From positions 954,797-1,018,796 of the forward strand of contig NZ_SNYF01000005.1 in the NCBI RefSeq assembly GCF_004362805.1: a stretch of DNA of 64,000 nt, given 5' to 3'. This DNA is from Algoriphagus boseongensis (GTDB lineage: Bacteria; Bacteroidota; Bacteroidia; Cytophagales; Cyclobacteriaceae). Below the pieces are notes generated by a model. That model made no database searches, had not been told where the DNA came from, and worked only from the letters and a program-made list of their open reading frames with translations. Of the stretch, positions 52,345-60,684 are shown one piece after another. The first letter of the stretch is position 1, and every line of letters begins with the position of its first letter. The position numbers and the translations under genes are program-made.

Positions 52345-54831
52345 ATGAGCAATTTCGACCCCTCTTCTTTTGACCTGCCAGTAAATGAAATTATCCCTCA
52401 GGTCAAGGATCACCTCCAAAATCATAATTCTCTGATCATTCAGGCCCCTCCAGGAGCGGGAAAAAGTACGCTTTTACCCCTTGACCTATTAGATGAACCT
52501 TGGCTCAAGGGAAAGAAAATCCTTATGCTGGAGCCGAGGAGATTAGCCACCAAAAGCATCGCAGAAAGAATGGCTTTTATGATTGGAGAGAAAGCCGGAG
52601 AGACTATCGGGTATAGAATTCGTTTCGAATCTGCTGTTTCCAAAAGCACAAGATTGGAAGTGATCACGGAGGGAATTCTGACAAGAATGATGCATTCTGA
52701 CAATGAATTGCAGGATGTAGGTTTGGTGATTTTCGATGAGTTTCACGAAAGAAACCTTCATTCTGAAGTTGCATTGGCACTTTGCCGAGAAGTCCAACAG
52801 GTTTTAAGGCCTGATTTGAGAATTCTGCTGATGTCGGCAACCATTGATGCTGACCAGTTAGCTCAACTTTTAAATTCTCAAGTAATCCAAAGCAAGGGAA
52901 GGCAATTTCCAGTTGAGGTCCATTATTTAAATGAAGTGGATGAATATGCAATCGGTGAGGATACTGCAAGACAAATTATCCCTCTTGCCAAAAGTCATCC
53001 GGGAGATTTTCTCGTTTTTTTACCTGGGCAGGGTGAAATCAAAAAGGCAGAAGAAATTCTAAAAAGAGCTTTATCAACCGATGCGATTATTCCTCTTTTT
53101 GGTCAATTAAGCCCATCCGATCAACAAAAAGCAATCCTTCCTCATCCACATGGAAAGCGAAAGATTGTGCTTTCAACTGATATAGCGGAAACTTCCCTAA
53201 CTATCGAAGGGGTTCGGGTAGTGGTTGATTCTGGCTTTGCCAAATCCAACCGTTTTGATCCCAGATCAGGCTTATCCAAACTGGTTCTCCATAGAATCAG
53301 CAAGGATTCAGCAGATCAAAGAAGTGGCCGGGCGGGAAGATTGACTTCGGGTCATTCTTATAGACTTTGGTCTAAAGCCACTCAAGCCCAACTTCAGGAA
53401 TACCGCATACCTGAATTGATGGAAGCTGATTTGACTGGATTGGTTTTGGACATGAAGGTCTGGGGAAAAGATGATATCCGCTCCATGACCTGGCTGACTC
53501 CCCCACCGAAAGGAACTTTGGTTTTGGCTGAAAAGACTTTGGAATCTATCGAGGCTTTGGAGGAGGATAAATTGACTGAGCACGGAAAGGAGATTCATAA
53601 ACTGCCATGCCATCCCAGAATTGCGCACATGCTGATCTATGCCAAAAGGATGAATCAGTTGGGGTCAGCTACAGATATCGCAGCAATTTTGGAAGAAAGA
53701 GATCCTCTTCCTGCGGATTCTGGAGTGGATTTAAACCTTAGAATTGAGGCGCTAAGGAAATATAGAAGTCGTGGGGTGAGTTTGTCTAGGATCAAAAAGA
53801 TTGAAAAAATCGCAGCTCAATACCGCAGGATGTTTGGGATAGAAGCGCAGAATGATCCAGTTGATCCTTGGGCTACAGGTTTACTTTTGGCCTATGCCTA
53901 TCCAGAACGAATCGCAGCAGCGAGACCGGGAAATAATGCTCAATTTCAGCTTTCCAATGGAAAAATCGCCCAAATTGGACATAGGGATGATTTGGCTCAT
54001 GAGTCATGGCTGGCAGTTGCTCATGTGGATGCTAGAGAAGGAATGGGTAAAATTTGGTTGGCTGCACCATTAAATCCTAAAGACCTTGCTCCCATGCTGA
54101 AAACAAAGGAAGTTTTAGAATGGGACAGGAAAAAAGGCGGTCTTTTGGCTCATACAGAAATCCGAATAGGTGCTATAATCCTAGGAAAACGTCCTCTTCA
54201 AAACTTTGATAAAAGCCAAGCTAAAGCTGCAATTCTTGAAGCATTGAAGGAAGAAGGCGAATTTTTGCTGGATTGGAATGAGGAGGTAGTCCAACTCATT
54301 TCAAGGATTCAATCCCTTAAAATCTGGAATCCCGATCAAAACAGGCCAGATTGGACAATCGAGAATTTATGCAATTCGGTTGAGGATTGGCTTGAGCCTT
54401 ATTTGGATGCGATCAAACAGAATGAGGATTTGAAAAAACTCGATTTGAAGAATATCCTTTTTCACAGTTTGAGTTTTGATCAACAAAACCTTCTAGATGA
54501 ACTAGCCCCAGACAAACTCCAAGTTCCTTCAGGAAGTCAAATAAAAATTATTTACAAAACTGATGGGGAAACTCCTTTGATTTCGGTAAGGCTTCAGGAA
54601 GTTTTTGGACTTTTGGAAACTCCAAGAGTCAATCAAGGCAAAATTCCGGTTTTGATCGAGTTGTTATCTCCGGGATTTAAGCCTGTTCAATTGACCCAAG
54701 ATTTAAAAAGCTTTTGGGCGAATGGATATTTCGAAGTGAAAAAGGAATTGAAAAGACGCTATCCTAAGCACGAATGGCCTGAAGATCCGATTAGCGCAGA
54801 AGCGGTAAGAGGTGTTAAGAAGAAATATTGA
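52345..54831 (+). CDS. hrpB: ATP-dependent RNA helicase HrpB
   Basis: An 828-residue DEAH-type helicase of unknown physiological role, acting in the cytoplasm. Motifs: Walker A APPGAGKST near residue 35, DEFHER box, SATI, and the C-terminal helicase STDIAETSLTIEG and QRSGRAGR. The remaining half is the HrpB-specific region (AAILEERDPLP, LLAYAYPERIA, DPISAEAVRGVKKKY). The C-terminus overlaps the convergent unknown gene by 17 bp. Length is right for HrpB (about 810-830). Confidence 0.93.
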   Translation: MSNFDPSSFDLPVNEIIPQVKDHLQNHNSLIIQAPPGAGKSTLLPLDLLDEPWLKGKKILMLEPRRLATKSIAERMAFMIGEKAGETIGYRIRFESAVSKSTRLEVITEGILTRMMHSDNELQDVGLVIFDEFHERNLHSEVALALCREVQQVLRPDLRILLMSATIDADQLAQLLNSQVIQSKGRQFPVEVHYLNEVDEYAIGEDTARQIIPLAKSHPGDFLVFLPGQGEIKKAEEILKRALSTDAIIPLFGQLSPSDQQKAILPHPHGKRKIVLSTDIAETSLTIEGVRVVVDSGFAKSNRFDPRSGLSKLVLHRISKDSADQRSGRAGRLTSGHSYRLWSKATQAQLQEYRIPELMEADLTGLVLDMKVWGKDDIRSMTWLTPPPKGTLVLAEKTLESIEALEEDKLTEHGKEIHKLPCHPRIAHMLIYAKRMNQLGSATDIAAILEERDPLPADSGVDLNLRIEALRKYRSRGVSLSRIKKIEKIAAQYRRMFGIEAQNDPVDPWATGLLLAYAYPERIAAARPGNNAQFQLSNGKIAQIGHRDDLAHESWLAVAHVDAREGMGKIWLAAPLNPKDLAPMLKTKEVLEWDRKKGGLLAHTEIRIGAIILGKRPLQNFDKSQAKAAILEALKEEGEFLLDWNEEVVQLISRIQSLKIWNPDQNRPDWTIENLCNSVEDWLEPYLDAIKQNEDLKKLDLKNILFHSLSFDQQNLLDELAPDKLQVPSGSQIKIIYKTDGETPLISVRLQEVFGLLETPRVNQGKIPVLIELLSPGFKPVQLTQDLKSFWANGYFEVKKELKRRYPKHEWPEDPISAEAVRGVKKKY

Positions 54832-55450
54832 TTTCCATCTTTTCCAAATAATCCAACAACTGAAGGAAAGATGCGATAGAAAATGGAGTCATGGTATTGG
54901 TTTGGATTTGCTCCAAATAAACCTGCTTTAATACCGGATAATCCTCAGGATTATAAAGTTTAGCCAAAACTGCTCCTCTAAAGGAATTGTAAACAGAATG
55001 GTTGGACTGAAAAATCTGCTCTTTACTTCTAGCAAAATAGTCCTCTAAAACCTCCGGATAACTCATTTGGTCTAACCAGTCAAATCCATAATTCAGAAAA
55101 AATTCTTCGATCTTTTTGATGGCTTGATGAATCTCTTCTTCATTGGTGACAGCAAATCGCTCAGGAATGGTTTCAGAAATATCGCTTGGCTTGAGAAGCA
55201 AGGTAATTGAGCGCTCGAAATGGTCGGAAATTGCAGGGATAAATTTTTGAATCAACTCCTCTACTGCATTTATTCTGGTCCCGATTCTATACTCCAAATA
55301 GCTTTCGTCAGGATACTTTACAAAATCCACTAAAACCACCTGCTGTCCTTCTGAGAAATTTTTTGTAAAGGCCATTTTAGCCAAGTTGAATCTGAACCCA
55401 TGTTCATTCAAAAACAAATTGTGCAGCCCTATTACATTTAATTTTCTCAT
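54815..55450 (-). CDS. Protein of unknown function (211 aa), helical
   Basis: A 211-residue cytoplasmic protein, mostly helical, with no motif I recognise. It has no signal peptide or membrane helix. The N-terminal part (NEHGFRFNLAKMAFTKNF, VVLVDFVKY) looks alpha/beta and the rest helical with clustered acidic residues. The next gene upstream on the same strand is also an unknown helical protein, 41 bp away, so they may form an operon. Confidence 0.6.
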   Translation of the reverse strand: MRKLNVIGLHNLFLNEHGFRFNLAKMAFTKNFSEGQQVVLVDFVKYPDESYLEYRIGTRINAVEELIQKFIPAISDHFERSITLLLKPSDISETIPERFAVTNEEEIHQAIKKIEEFFLNYGFDWLDQMSYPEVLEDYFARSKEQIFQSNHSVYNSFRGAVLAKLYNPEDYPVLKQVYLEQIQTNTMTPFSIASFLQLLDYLEKMEINISS

Positions 55451-55491
55451 ACCTATATATAAAATGAAGAAAAGTCTTTTTTGTTATTTAA

Positions 55492-56013
55492 TCACTCAAA
55501 TAAATCTTTCAATTCCTTAAACATCGGTTCTACTTCACTTTTTTTGATGGCAAGGCTTCCCTCATCTTCAGGATTGTGCAAGTAATGATTCCAATGCTTT
55601 TCAGCTTTTTTGATTGTCCTTGGAGTAATGTCAAATTCTATGCCGTCTAGGTAATCCTTTGCCAAGGTAGATGCTTTGAAATTCCCGAAGAGATACACTC
55701 TAAACAAATCCACAAACCGATTATTCAAATCAAACTCTTCCAAAATCTGGACAAAAGCACCTTGAATGGCCTTGTTATTTCTATCAAAAATCTTCTCAAA
55801 AATGGCGTCTAAGGCTTCTTCGTTAAACTTGGTTTTGGAAAGTGCTCTGCAAGCCAAATAAGAAACTTCCCAATCCTCCCCTTTTACCAGCTCAATTAAT
55901 TTATCCTTTATTTCTTCATCAGCCAAAGAACCCAGCTTATCCGCAAAGTGATAGGCCTCCGATTCCTTGGGGTCAGTCATTCTATCGAATAACTTTTGAA
56001 TTTCATCCTGCAT
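55492..56013 (-). CDS. HEAT-repeat-like helical protein of unknown function
   Basis: A 173-residue protein from the ATG at 56013 (MQDEIQKLF); a longer frame would overlap the divergent VLRF1-like gene and is rejected. Repeated helical pairs (LIELVKGEDWEVSYLACRAL, ALDAIFEKIFDRNNKAIQGAFVQIL) resemble HEAT repeats, usually protein-binding. No enzyme motif is visible. It is divergent from the VLRF1-like gene across 47 bp. Confidence 0.65.
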   Translation of the reverse strand: MQDEIQKLFDRMTDPKESEAYHFADKLGSLADEEIKDKLIELVKGEDWEVSYLACRALSKTKFNEEALDAIFEKIFDRNNKAIQGAFVQILEEFDLNNRFVDLFRVYLFGNFKASTLAKDYLDGIEFDITPRTIKKAEKHWNHYLHNPEDEGSLAIKKSEVEPMFKELKDLFE

Positions 56014-56033
56014 GTTTTTAAACTTAATTTGTA

Positions 56034-56041
56034 CAAAGATA
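56034..56041 (-). promoter_or_regulatory. Candidate Bacteroidota -7 promoter element
   Basis: TATCTTTG on the minus strand matches the Bacteroidota -7 consensus TAnnTTTG and lies 20 bp upstream of the ATG at 56013. A matching -33 TTTG at normal spacing is not clear, so confidence is low. Confidence 0.25.
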
Positions 56042-56060
56042 GGCCGAATTGGTCCCCAAC

Positions 56061-56765
56061 ATGATTCGAATTCCCGAAACTGAAAAAATATCTCGAGAGG
56101 CACTTTTTCAATTGCTTCAAGAAATTAGGCAAAAGGATTTGAATTTTTACTATGAGCCCTCTCGACATCAATTGATTATTGAATCTGGGGATATTTGGCT
56201 GGCCAAAATTTATCTTTCCTGGAATTGGGAATGGGAAGAAAAAGAAGGTTTAAAAGAGAATCCCGATCCCCATTTTGCGCTTGGAATTATCAAAGCAGGA
56301 CAAGCTGCGGTGGGATATTTTCACCGGGGAACGCTCTTGGATCACCGCGTATTCAGAGCATACATGGTCAGACAAAAGCAAGGAAAATCCCAAATCAAAC
56401 ATCTGAAAACCAAAGGAAAATCAAGAGCCGGATCGAGAATAAGACTGGCTGAAACAGAACGCTTTTTTGAAGAAATCAACGAGCGATTAAATTCTTACCA
56501 TGAAGCTTATCCAATAAGCCATTGGGGGATTAGTTGCTCAAAAACGCTCTGGGCGTATTTCTTTTCATCCGAACTCCCCCCACCTTTTGCCTCAGATTCA
56601 AAAAATTTGATCGAGTTGCCATTTCATTTGAGTTCAGGATCATTTGAGGAATTGAAAATTGCCGGAAGCATTGTTTCGGATTTTCACATCATTTTTTCAG
56701 AGGAAGGGAAAAAAGTGTTTTCTACTAACTCGAGACTAAACAAACCTGAAGAAGAGGATTGGTAA
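56061..56765 (+). CDS. Probable VLRF1-family peptidyl-tRNA hydrolase (Vms1/ANKZF1-like)
   Basis: A 234-residue protein from the ATG at 56061. The eRF1-like VLRF1 landmarks are visible in order: GQAAVGYFHRG, DHRVFRAYMVRQKQGKSQ (residues 95-111, with Gln111 in the GxSQ loop that is catalytic in Vms1), then KSRAGSRIRLAET (120-132) followed by a long acidic helix FFEEINERL. In eukaryotes this fold cleaves peptidyl-tRNA on stalled 60S subunits. A bacterial relative could rescue nascent chains on 50S particles. The usual zinc-finger and ankyrin parts are absent. Start choice: the ATG, not the TTG at 56049. The call rests on motif reading, not a profile. Confidence 0.68.
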   Translation: MIRIPETEKISREALFQLLQEIRQKDLNFYYEPSRHQLIIESGDIWLAKIYLSWNWEWEEKEGLKENPDPHFALGIIKAGQAAVGYFHRGTLLDHRVFRAYMVRQKQGKSQIKHLKTKGKSRAGSRIRLAETERFFEEINERLNSYHEAYPISHWGISCSKTLWAYFFSSELPPPFASDSKNLIELPFHLSSGSFEELKIAGSIVSDFHIIFSEEGKKVFSTNSRLNKPEEEDW

Positions 56766-56799
56766 AAAAAACTTTGGCTCCGTCATCCAGAGCCAAAGT
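56764..56799 (-). terminator. Intrinsic terminator for the TM2/DUF2752 genes
   Basis: Perfect 10-bp stem ACTTTGGCTC / GAGCCAAAGT with a 9-nt loop; on the minus strand a 7-T tract follows. The plus-strand gene stops at its edge. Confidence 0.85.
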
Positions 56800-56826
56800 G
56801 GGGTTAGTGGTAAAATATAAGTTGTG

Positions 56827-57204
56827 TTAAGCAGTGGTAGACCCAGAACTTGGGAAATGATTAGAGATCATGGCTAAAGTCTCATGAGCCATTTTCACAT
56901 TATATTCATAAGCCAAGCTTTTGTAATTCACCAAGTCCACGATGGTACCAATAAAGCACAAACCGACTGTCAAGATGTAAAGGATCCCCAATCCAACTTG
57001 ACCTAGGATAAATCTATGTAATCCAGCAAATCCAAAGAAACCAATCAGGGTAAGGATTAATATCATTTGGGAGTCTTTTCTTCTTGCCCGATACACTTGA
57101 GCAAATAAAGAAGCTTGATCCTCATCCATGTTTTTCATCAATCCCTGGATATATCCCAGTTCCATTCCTTCCAATTCTGGAAGGTGTCTCAATACATTAG
57201 CCAT
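56827..57204 (-). CDS. TM2-domain membrane protein
   Basis: A 125-residue protein with the TM2 signature FGFAGLHRFILGQVGLGILYI and GLCFIGTIVDLVN, two helices joined by a short turn. The N-terminal cytoplasmic 45 residues are helical. The function of TM2 proteins is not settled. It overlaps the end of the DUF2752 gene by 8 bp, so both are expressed together. Confidence 0.9.
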   Translation of the reverse strand: MANVLRHLPELEGMELGYIQGLMKNMDEDQASLFAQVYRARRKDSQMILILTLIGFFGFAGLHRFILGQVGLGILYILTVGLCFIGTIVDLVNYKSLAYEYNVKMAHETLAMISNHFPSSGSTTA

Positions 57205-57502
57205 AATTGTGTGTTGTTTTTAGGTGTTTAATTAAAGTCCAGATACGGTGAAAGATTGCAGCAAATGCTAGCATTGCCAGTGGATGCATCGACCAAGAGG
57301 CTTGAATCTCTCCCCTTGCCAACAGGTTCATCGATCTTCCCAACCCACAACCAGGACACCAGGAAAATCCCAGATTATCCAAAGGACAAAGGCTGAAATG
57401 CTGACTAGCTTCAGGATTGATGGTCAGGATGGCGATTAAACTACCTATCCAGAAGATCAATTCCAGCGGAACCTGCTGAATCCATTTGCTGATTTCTTTC
57501 AT
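57197..57502 (-). CDS. DUF2752-family membrane protein
   Basis: A 101-residue protein from the ATG at 57502; a longer frame starts 36 bp upstream but is less likely. The DUF2752 motif CPLDNLGFSWCPGCGLGRSMN, with its CPxCG core, sits between two membrane helices (LIFWIGSLIAIL and PLAMLAFAAIFHRIW). The function is unknown; a thiol or metal role of the CxxC pair is possible. Paired with the TM2 gene, as is common for this family in Bacteroidota. Confidence 0.88.
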   Translation of the reverse strand: MKEISKWIQQVPLELIFWIGSLIAILTINPEASQHFSLCPLDNLGFSWCPGCGLGRSMNLLARGEIQASWSMHPLAMLAFAAIFHRIWTLIKHLKTTHNYG

Positions 57503-57585
57503 GCCAAGGAAAGTACGAAAAAGGTGCCAGCAAACCAATGTGCCCTAAAACGGCTAATTTGGGCCTTTCTAAAAAATCCTTGGAT

Positions 57586-57618
57586 GATAAACGAACAAAA
57601 AAGTGTACGATAACGAAC
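57586..57618 (+). repeat. Near-identical short direct repeats
   Basis: GATAAACGAAC (57586-57596) and GATAACGAAC (57609-57618) begin 23 bp apart, about two helical turns, in the 261-bp region between the divergent DUF2752 and beta-propeller genes. Possibly a regulator site; otherwise nothing else is evident there. Confidence 0.3.
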
Positions 57619-57763
57619 GCTTAAAGTCAGTTTATTTGCTTAAAAAACTTAATAATCCCGGCTTATTCACCTCAGAAATTCCAACCTGAAAAATAGAAAT
57701 CTTGAAAATCCGAAAGTCGTTTTGCAAGCATTTTGTATTTTGGAGCGCTCTGTTCAATAGCTT

Positions 57764-58657
57764 ATGTCCCGAATACCTTATTTACTTATTATCCTTTCCT
57801 TTTTATCTATTCAATTTGTCCAAGCTCAAACTTCCTTTGACCTATGGGTAGTGGATACGGAAGGGAAAGGAAGTAGTTTAAAACTTTTAGCGGAAACCGC
57901 TAAGTCTCTAACGAATCGGCCTGAATATGACAACCAACCCAATTTTATCAATGATTCGGAGTTGGTTTTTTCTGCGGCTGATAATCAGGGAAATCACGAT
58001 ATTATCCTGTACAGTTTTCGAACTGGGAATTTTACCAATTTGAGTAAAACCTCGGATCGAAGTGAGTACTCCCCCACTTTAACTGACTGCAAGCAATATA
58101 TTTCTGCTGTTGTTGTAGAACCTGATGGAAAACAAAGACTTTGGCTCTATCCGATTAATCAGGAACCTGCTGAATTGCTTTATGATGACATAGCTCCGGT
58201 CGGATATTACGATTGGTATGATAACAAAGCTGCTATGTTTGTCTTGGGAGAGCCCAACAAATTGGTTTATGCATGGGGAAAAGGAAATGTTGAAGTAATT
58301 GCAAACAACATCGACCGATCAGTTAAAAAAAGGCCTAGAACAGCCGAAATCACCTTTTTGGATAGAAATGAGTTAAAAGAAAGTCCGGAAGGTAACCTAG
58401 TTCCGATTAAAACTTATGACCTGAAGAAAAAGAAAATCAACGCTATGGGTAATTCCTTACCCGGATCACAAGATTTAATCTGGATTGATAAAAACCACCT
58501 GCTGATGGCTAAAGGAAATGAAGTTTTTATCAAATCTGCTACCGGTTCTGAATGGAATTCAATTGGAAAAATCACCTCATCAACTCATAAAAATATTACC
58601 CGAATGGCTTACAGTCTGGAGCTAAATAAGCTTGTAATTGTCATGCAAAGAAATTAA
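57764..58657 (+). CDS. Exported TolB-like beta-propeller protein
   Basis: A 297-residue exported protein (signal ending about VQAQ). Repeats of the PD40/TolB type are visible: QPNFINDSELVFSAADNQGNHDIILY, EYSPTLTDCKQYISAVVVEPDGKQRLWLYP. These propellers bind proteins or peptides. No enzyme site is seen. It is 10 bp before the SMP-30-like gene, so the two are probably one unit. Confidence 0.8.
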   Translation: MSRIPYLLIILSFLSIQFVQAQTSFDLWVVDTEGKGSSLKLLAETAKSLTNRPEYDNQPNFINDSELVFSAADNQGNHDIILYSFRTGNFTNLSKTSDRSEYSPTLTDCKQYISAVVVEPDGKQRLWLYPINQEPAELLYDDIAPVGYYDWYDNKAAMFVLGEPNKLVYAWGKGNVEVIANNIDRSVKKRPRTAEITFLDRNELKESPEGNLVPIKTYDLKKKKINAMGNSLPGSQDLIWIDKNHLLMAKGNEVFIKSATGSEWNSIGKITSSTHKNITRMAYSLELNKLVIVMQRN

Positions 58658-58667
58658 CCCAAAACTC

Positions 58668-59591
58668 ATGAATAAGAATTTTAAAAATTTATTGGTCTTA
58701 TCCTCTATCCTACTCTTTGCCTCCCCTCTTTCTGCCCAAATCGAGGACAAAAGAGGCCTAGTGGCAAAAGGAGCAGAACTTACCAAAGTGAAAGACGGAT
58801 TCAGTTTTACTGAAGGTCCAGCAATCAATCGACTTGGAGACGTGTATTTCACTGACCAGCCAAACGATAAGATTTACGTCTGGAACTCTAACAGTAATCA
58901 AGTCACGCTCTTTAAAGAAAGTGCTGGAAGGTCAAACGGGCTTTATTTTCAGCTAGACGGGAAGCTAATTGCCGCAGCTGATTTAAATAATGAACTATGG
59001 GAAATCGATCCGAAATCTGGAAAAGAAACCGTTTTGGTTCCTTCCTTTCGGGGAAAAAAGCTAAATGGCCCGAATGACATTTGGGTTCGTCCTAAAGGAG
59101 GTTTGTATTTCACTGATCCGCTTTACCCAAGGCCTTATTGGGAAGGAATAAGAGGAAAAGAAATGGAGCAAGATGGACAGCATGTGTATTATCTATCCGC
59201 CGACCGTTCTGAACTTTTCAGAGTTACTGAGGATCTGAAGCAACCCAATGGAATTATTGGAACTCCGGACGGGAAATTTCTTTATGTCGCTGATATTGGA
59301 GATAAAAAAACATGGAAATACGAAATCATGGAAGATGGGTATTTGACCAACAAGACTCTTTTTTGTGAAATGGGATCAGATGGAATGACTATCGATGACC
59401 GGGGAAATGTATACCTCACTGGAAAGGGAGTAACTGTATTTGATAAAAATGGGGAGCAAATCGCTCATATCCCTGTTCCTGAAAACTGGACCGCAAACGT
59501 CACTTTCGGAGCATTAGACAGAAAAACCCTCTTCATCACGGCCATGGGTTCGGTTTATACCTTAAAAATGAAAGCCAGAGGAGTTTGGTGA
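58668..59591 (+). CDS. Exported SMP-30/gluconolactonase-like protein
   Basis: A 307-residue protein from the ATG at 58668, with a signal peptide ending about LSAQ. The six-bladed SMP-30 propeller shows the metal-site glutamate FTEGPA, GRSNGLYF, LNGPNDIWV and the aspartate in VADIGDKK. Family members hydrolyse sugar lactones or related esters. The substrate is unknown. It follows the TolB-like protein directly, and its 3' end carries a perfect 14-bp inverted repeat. Confidence 0.88.
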   Translation: MNKNFKNLLVLSSILLFASPLSAQIEDKRGLVAKGAELTKVKDGFSFTEGPAINRLGDVYFTDQPNDKIYVWNSNSNQVTLFKESAGRSNGLYFQLDGKLIAAADLNNELWEIDPKSGKETVLVPSFRGKKLNGPNDIWVRPKGGLYFTDPLYPRPYWEGIRGKEMEQDGQHVYYLSADRSELFRVTEDLKQPNGIIGTPDGKFLYVADIGDKKTWKYEIMEDGYLTNKTLFCEMGSDGMTIDDRGNVYLTGKGVTVFDKNGEQIAHIPVPENWTANVTFGALDRKTLFITAMGSVYTLKMKARGVW

Positions 59592-59605
59592 AAACTAAGA
59601 AGAAA

Positions 59606-59652
59606 GAAGACCGAAGTAACGAAGAAGCAATCTGCAGCTTACTTCGGTCTTC
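59606..59652. repeat. Perfect 14-bp inverted repeat (possible bidirectional hairpin)
   Basis: GAAGACCGAAGTAA (59606-59619) and TTACTTCGGTCTTC (59639-59652) flank a 19-nt loop between convergent genes. There is no U-tract. It may act as a 3' stabiliser or as a copy of a dispersed repeat. Confidence 0.55.
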
Positions 59653-59667
59653 CAACTCCAAGCTATT

Positions 59668-60375
59668 TTAGCAATTTCCTTCCAAATCGCAGCTTCCTCC
59701 GTCTTCAGAGGAAACCACATCCAGAACAGGGTTATTTTTCGCAAACTCGGACCAAGCTTTTTCCAGTGATTGGTCAAAAACCTCATCTGGCTGTGCACCA
59801 GAAATTCCGAATTTCCTATCCAAAACAAAAAAAGGAACTCCTCTTACTCCTATCAATCTAGATTCATAAATATCCTGATCAACAGCATCTTGATAAATTT
59901 CTGATTCAAGCATAGCTTTTATCTTTTCTCCTTCTAATCCTACTTCTTTTCCAAGGGAAATCAGAGTATCAAAATCATCTACATTTCTACCTTCAGAGAA
60001 ATAGGCCTTCAAAAGCCGCTCCTTCATGGCATCCTGCAAACCAACTTCTTTAGCCAAATGGATCAGTCTATGGGCATTTTTTGTATTGGCTACCACAGCC
60101 TTTTCGAAGTCAAAAGTCAACCCTTCAGCCTCTGCCATTTCAACCACATTGGCTGTGATTTGTCTGGTTTGTTCCAAGGACCACCCCTTTGATTCTGCTA
60201 AATGCTGGATAGTACTGATTGAAGGATTGGTTTTTTGCTCAGGGTTTAATTGAAAGCTTTTCCATTCAATATCCACTTTATCCCGGAAAGGAAATTTTTC
60301 CAAAGCTTTTTCCATTTTACGCTTTCCGATATAACAAAACGGACAAACGACGTCTGACCAAATTTCGATTTTCAT
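59668..60375 (-). CDS. DsbA-family (FrnE-like) thiol oxidoreductase
   Basis: A 235-residue cytoplasmic protein of the thioredoxin-like FrnE/polyketide-oxidoreductase branch. The active site CPFCYIG is at residue 11-17, and the cis-proline loop GVRGVPFFVLDRKFGISGAQP follows a helical insert. The family catalyses disulfide exchange or isomerisation of small thiols. A Cys pair at the end (CDLEGNC) is extra and may be redox-active or metal-binding. Confidence 0.92.
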   Translation of the reverse strand: MKIEIWSDVVCPFCYIGKRKMEKALEKFPFRDKVDIEWKSFQLNPEQKTNPSISTIQHLAESKGWSLEQTRQITANVVEMAEAEGLTFDFEKAVVANTKNAHRLIHLAKEVGLQDAMKERLLKAYFSEGRNVDDFDTLISLGKEVGLEGEKIKAMLESEIYQDAVDQDIYESRLIGVRGVPFFVLDRKFGISGAQPDEVFDQSLEKAWSEFAKNNPVLDVVSSEDGGSCDLEGNC

Positions 60376-60512
60376 ATGATTTTGCTTGATTTTAAATTCT
60401 TATGGAGAACCCACCATTTGAATTACCTTCTTAAAGTCATGCTGGATTTCCTAGTAATTTTTATTTACTTAAAGACAAATCAGAAATTCACCCAAAGAGT
60501 TCAAGAAAACCT

Positions 60513-60668
60513 GTGAAAACCAAAGAATGCCCCTCTTGTGCGATGGAGATCGATGCGAAGGCAAAGATTTGTCCTATATGCAAATTTGAATTTCCAAAGA
60601 GATCCGCCTGGATTACATGGATGGCCATTTTCTTGGTCCTCATTTGGTTAATTTCCTATATCCTCTAA
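60513..60668 (+). CDS. Tiny zinc-ribbon membrane protein (51 aa)
   Basis: A 51-residue protein from GTG at 60513 (an ATG 10 codons in would remove one zinc-ligand pair). The N-terminal zinc ribbon is CPSCAMEIDAKAKICPICKFEFP, with four cysteines in two CxxC pairs, followed by one membrane helix (WITWMAIFLVLIWLISYIL). No function is known. It is 16 bp before the aminotransferase-fold gene and may be cotranscribed with it. Confidence 0.65.
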   Translation: MKTKECPSCAMEIDAKAKICPICKFEFPKRSAWITWMAIFLVLIWLISYIL

Positions 60669-60684
60669 CCCACCAGACCCAGCT

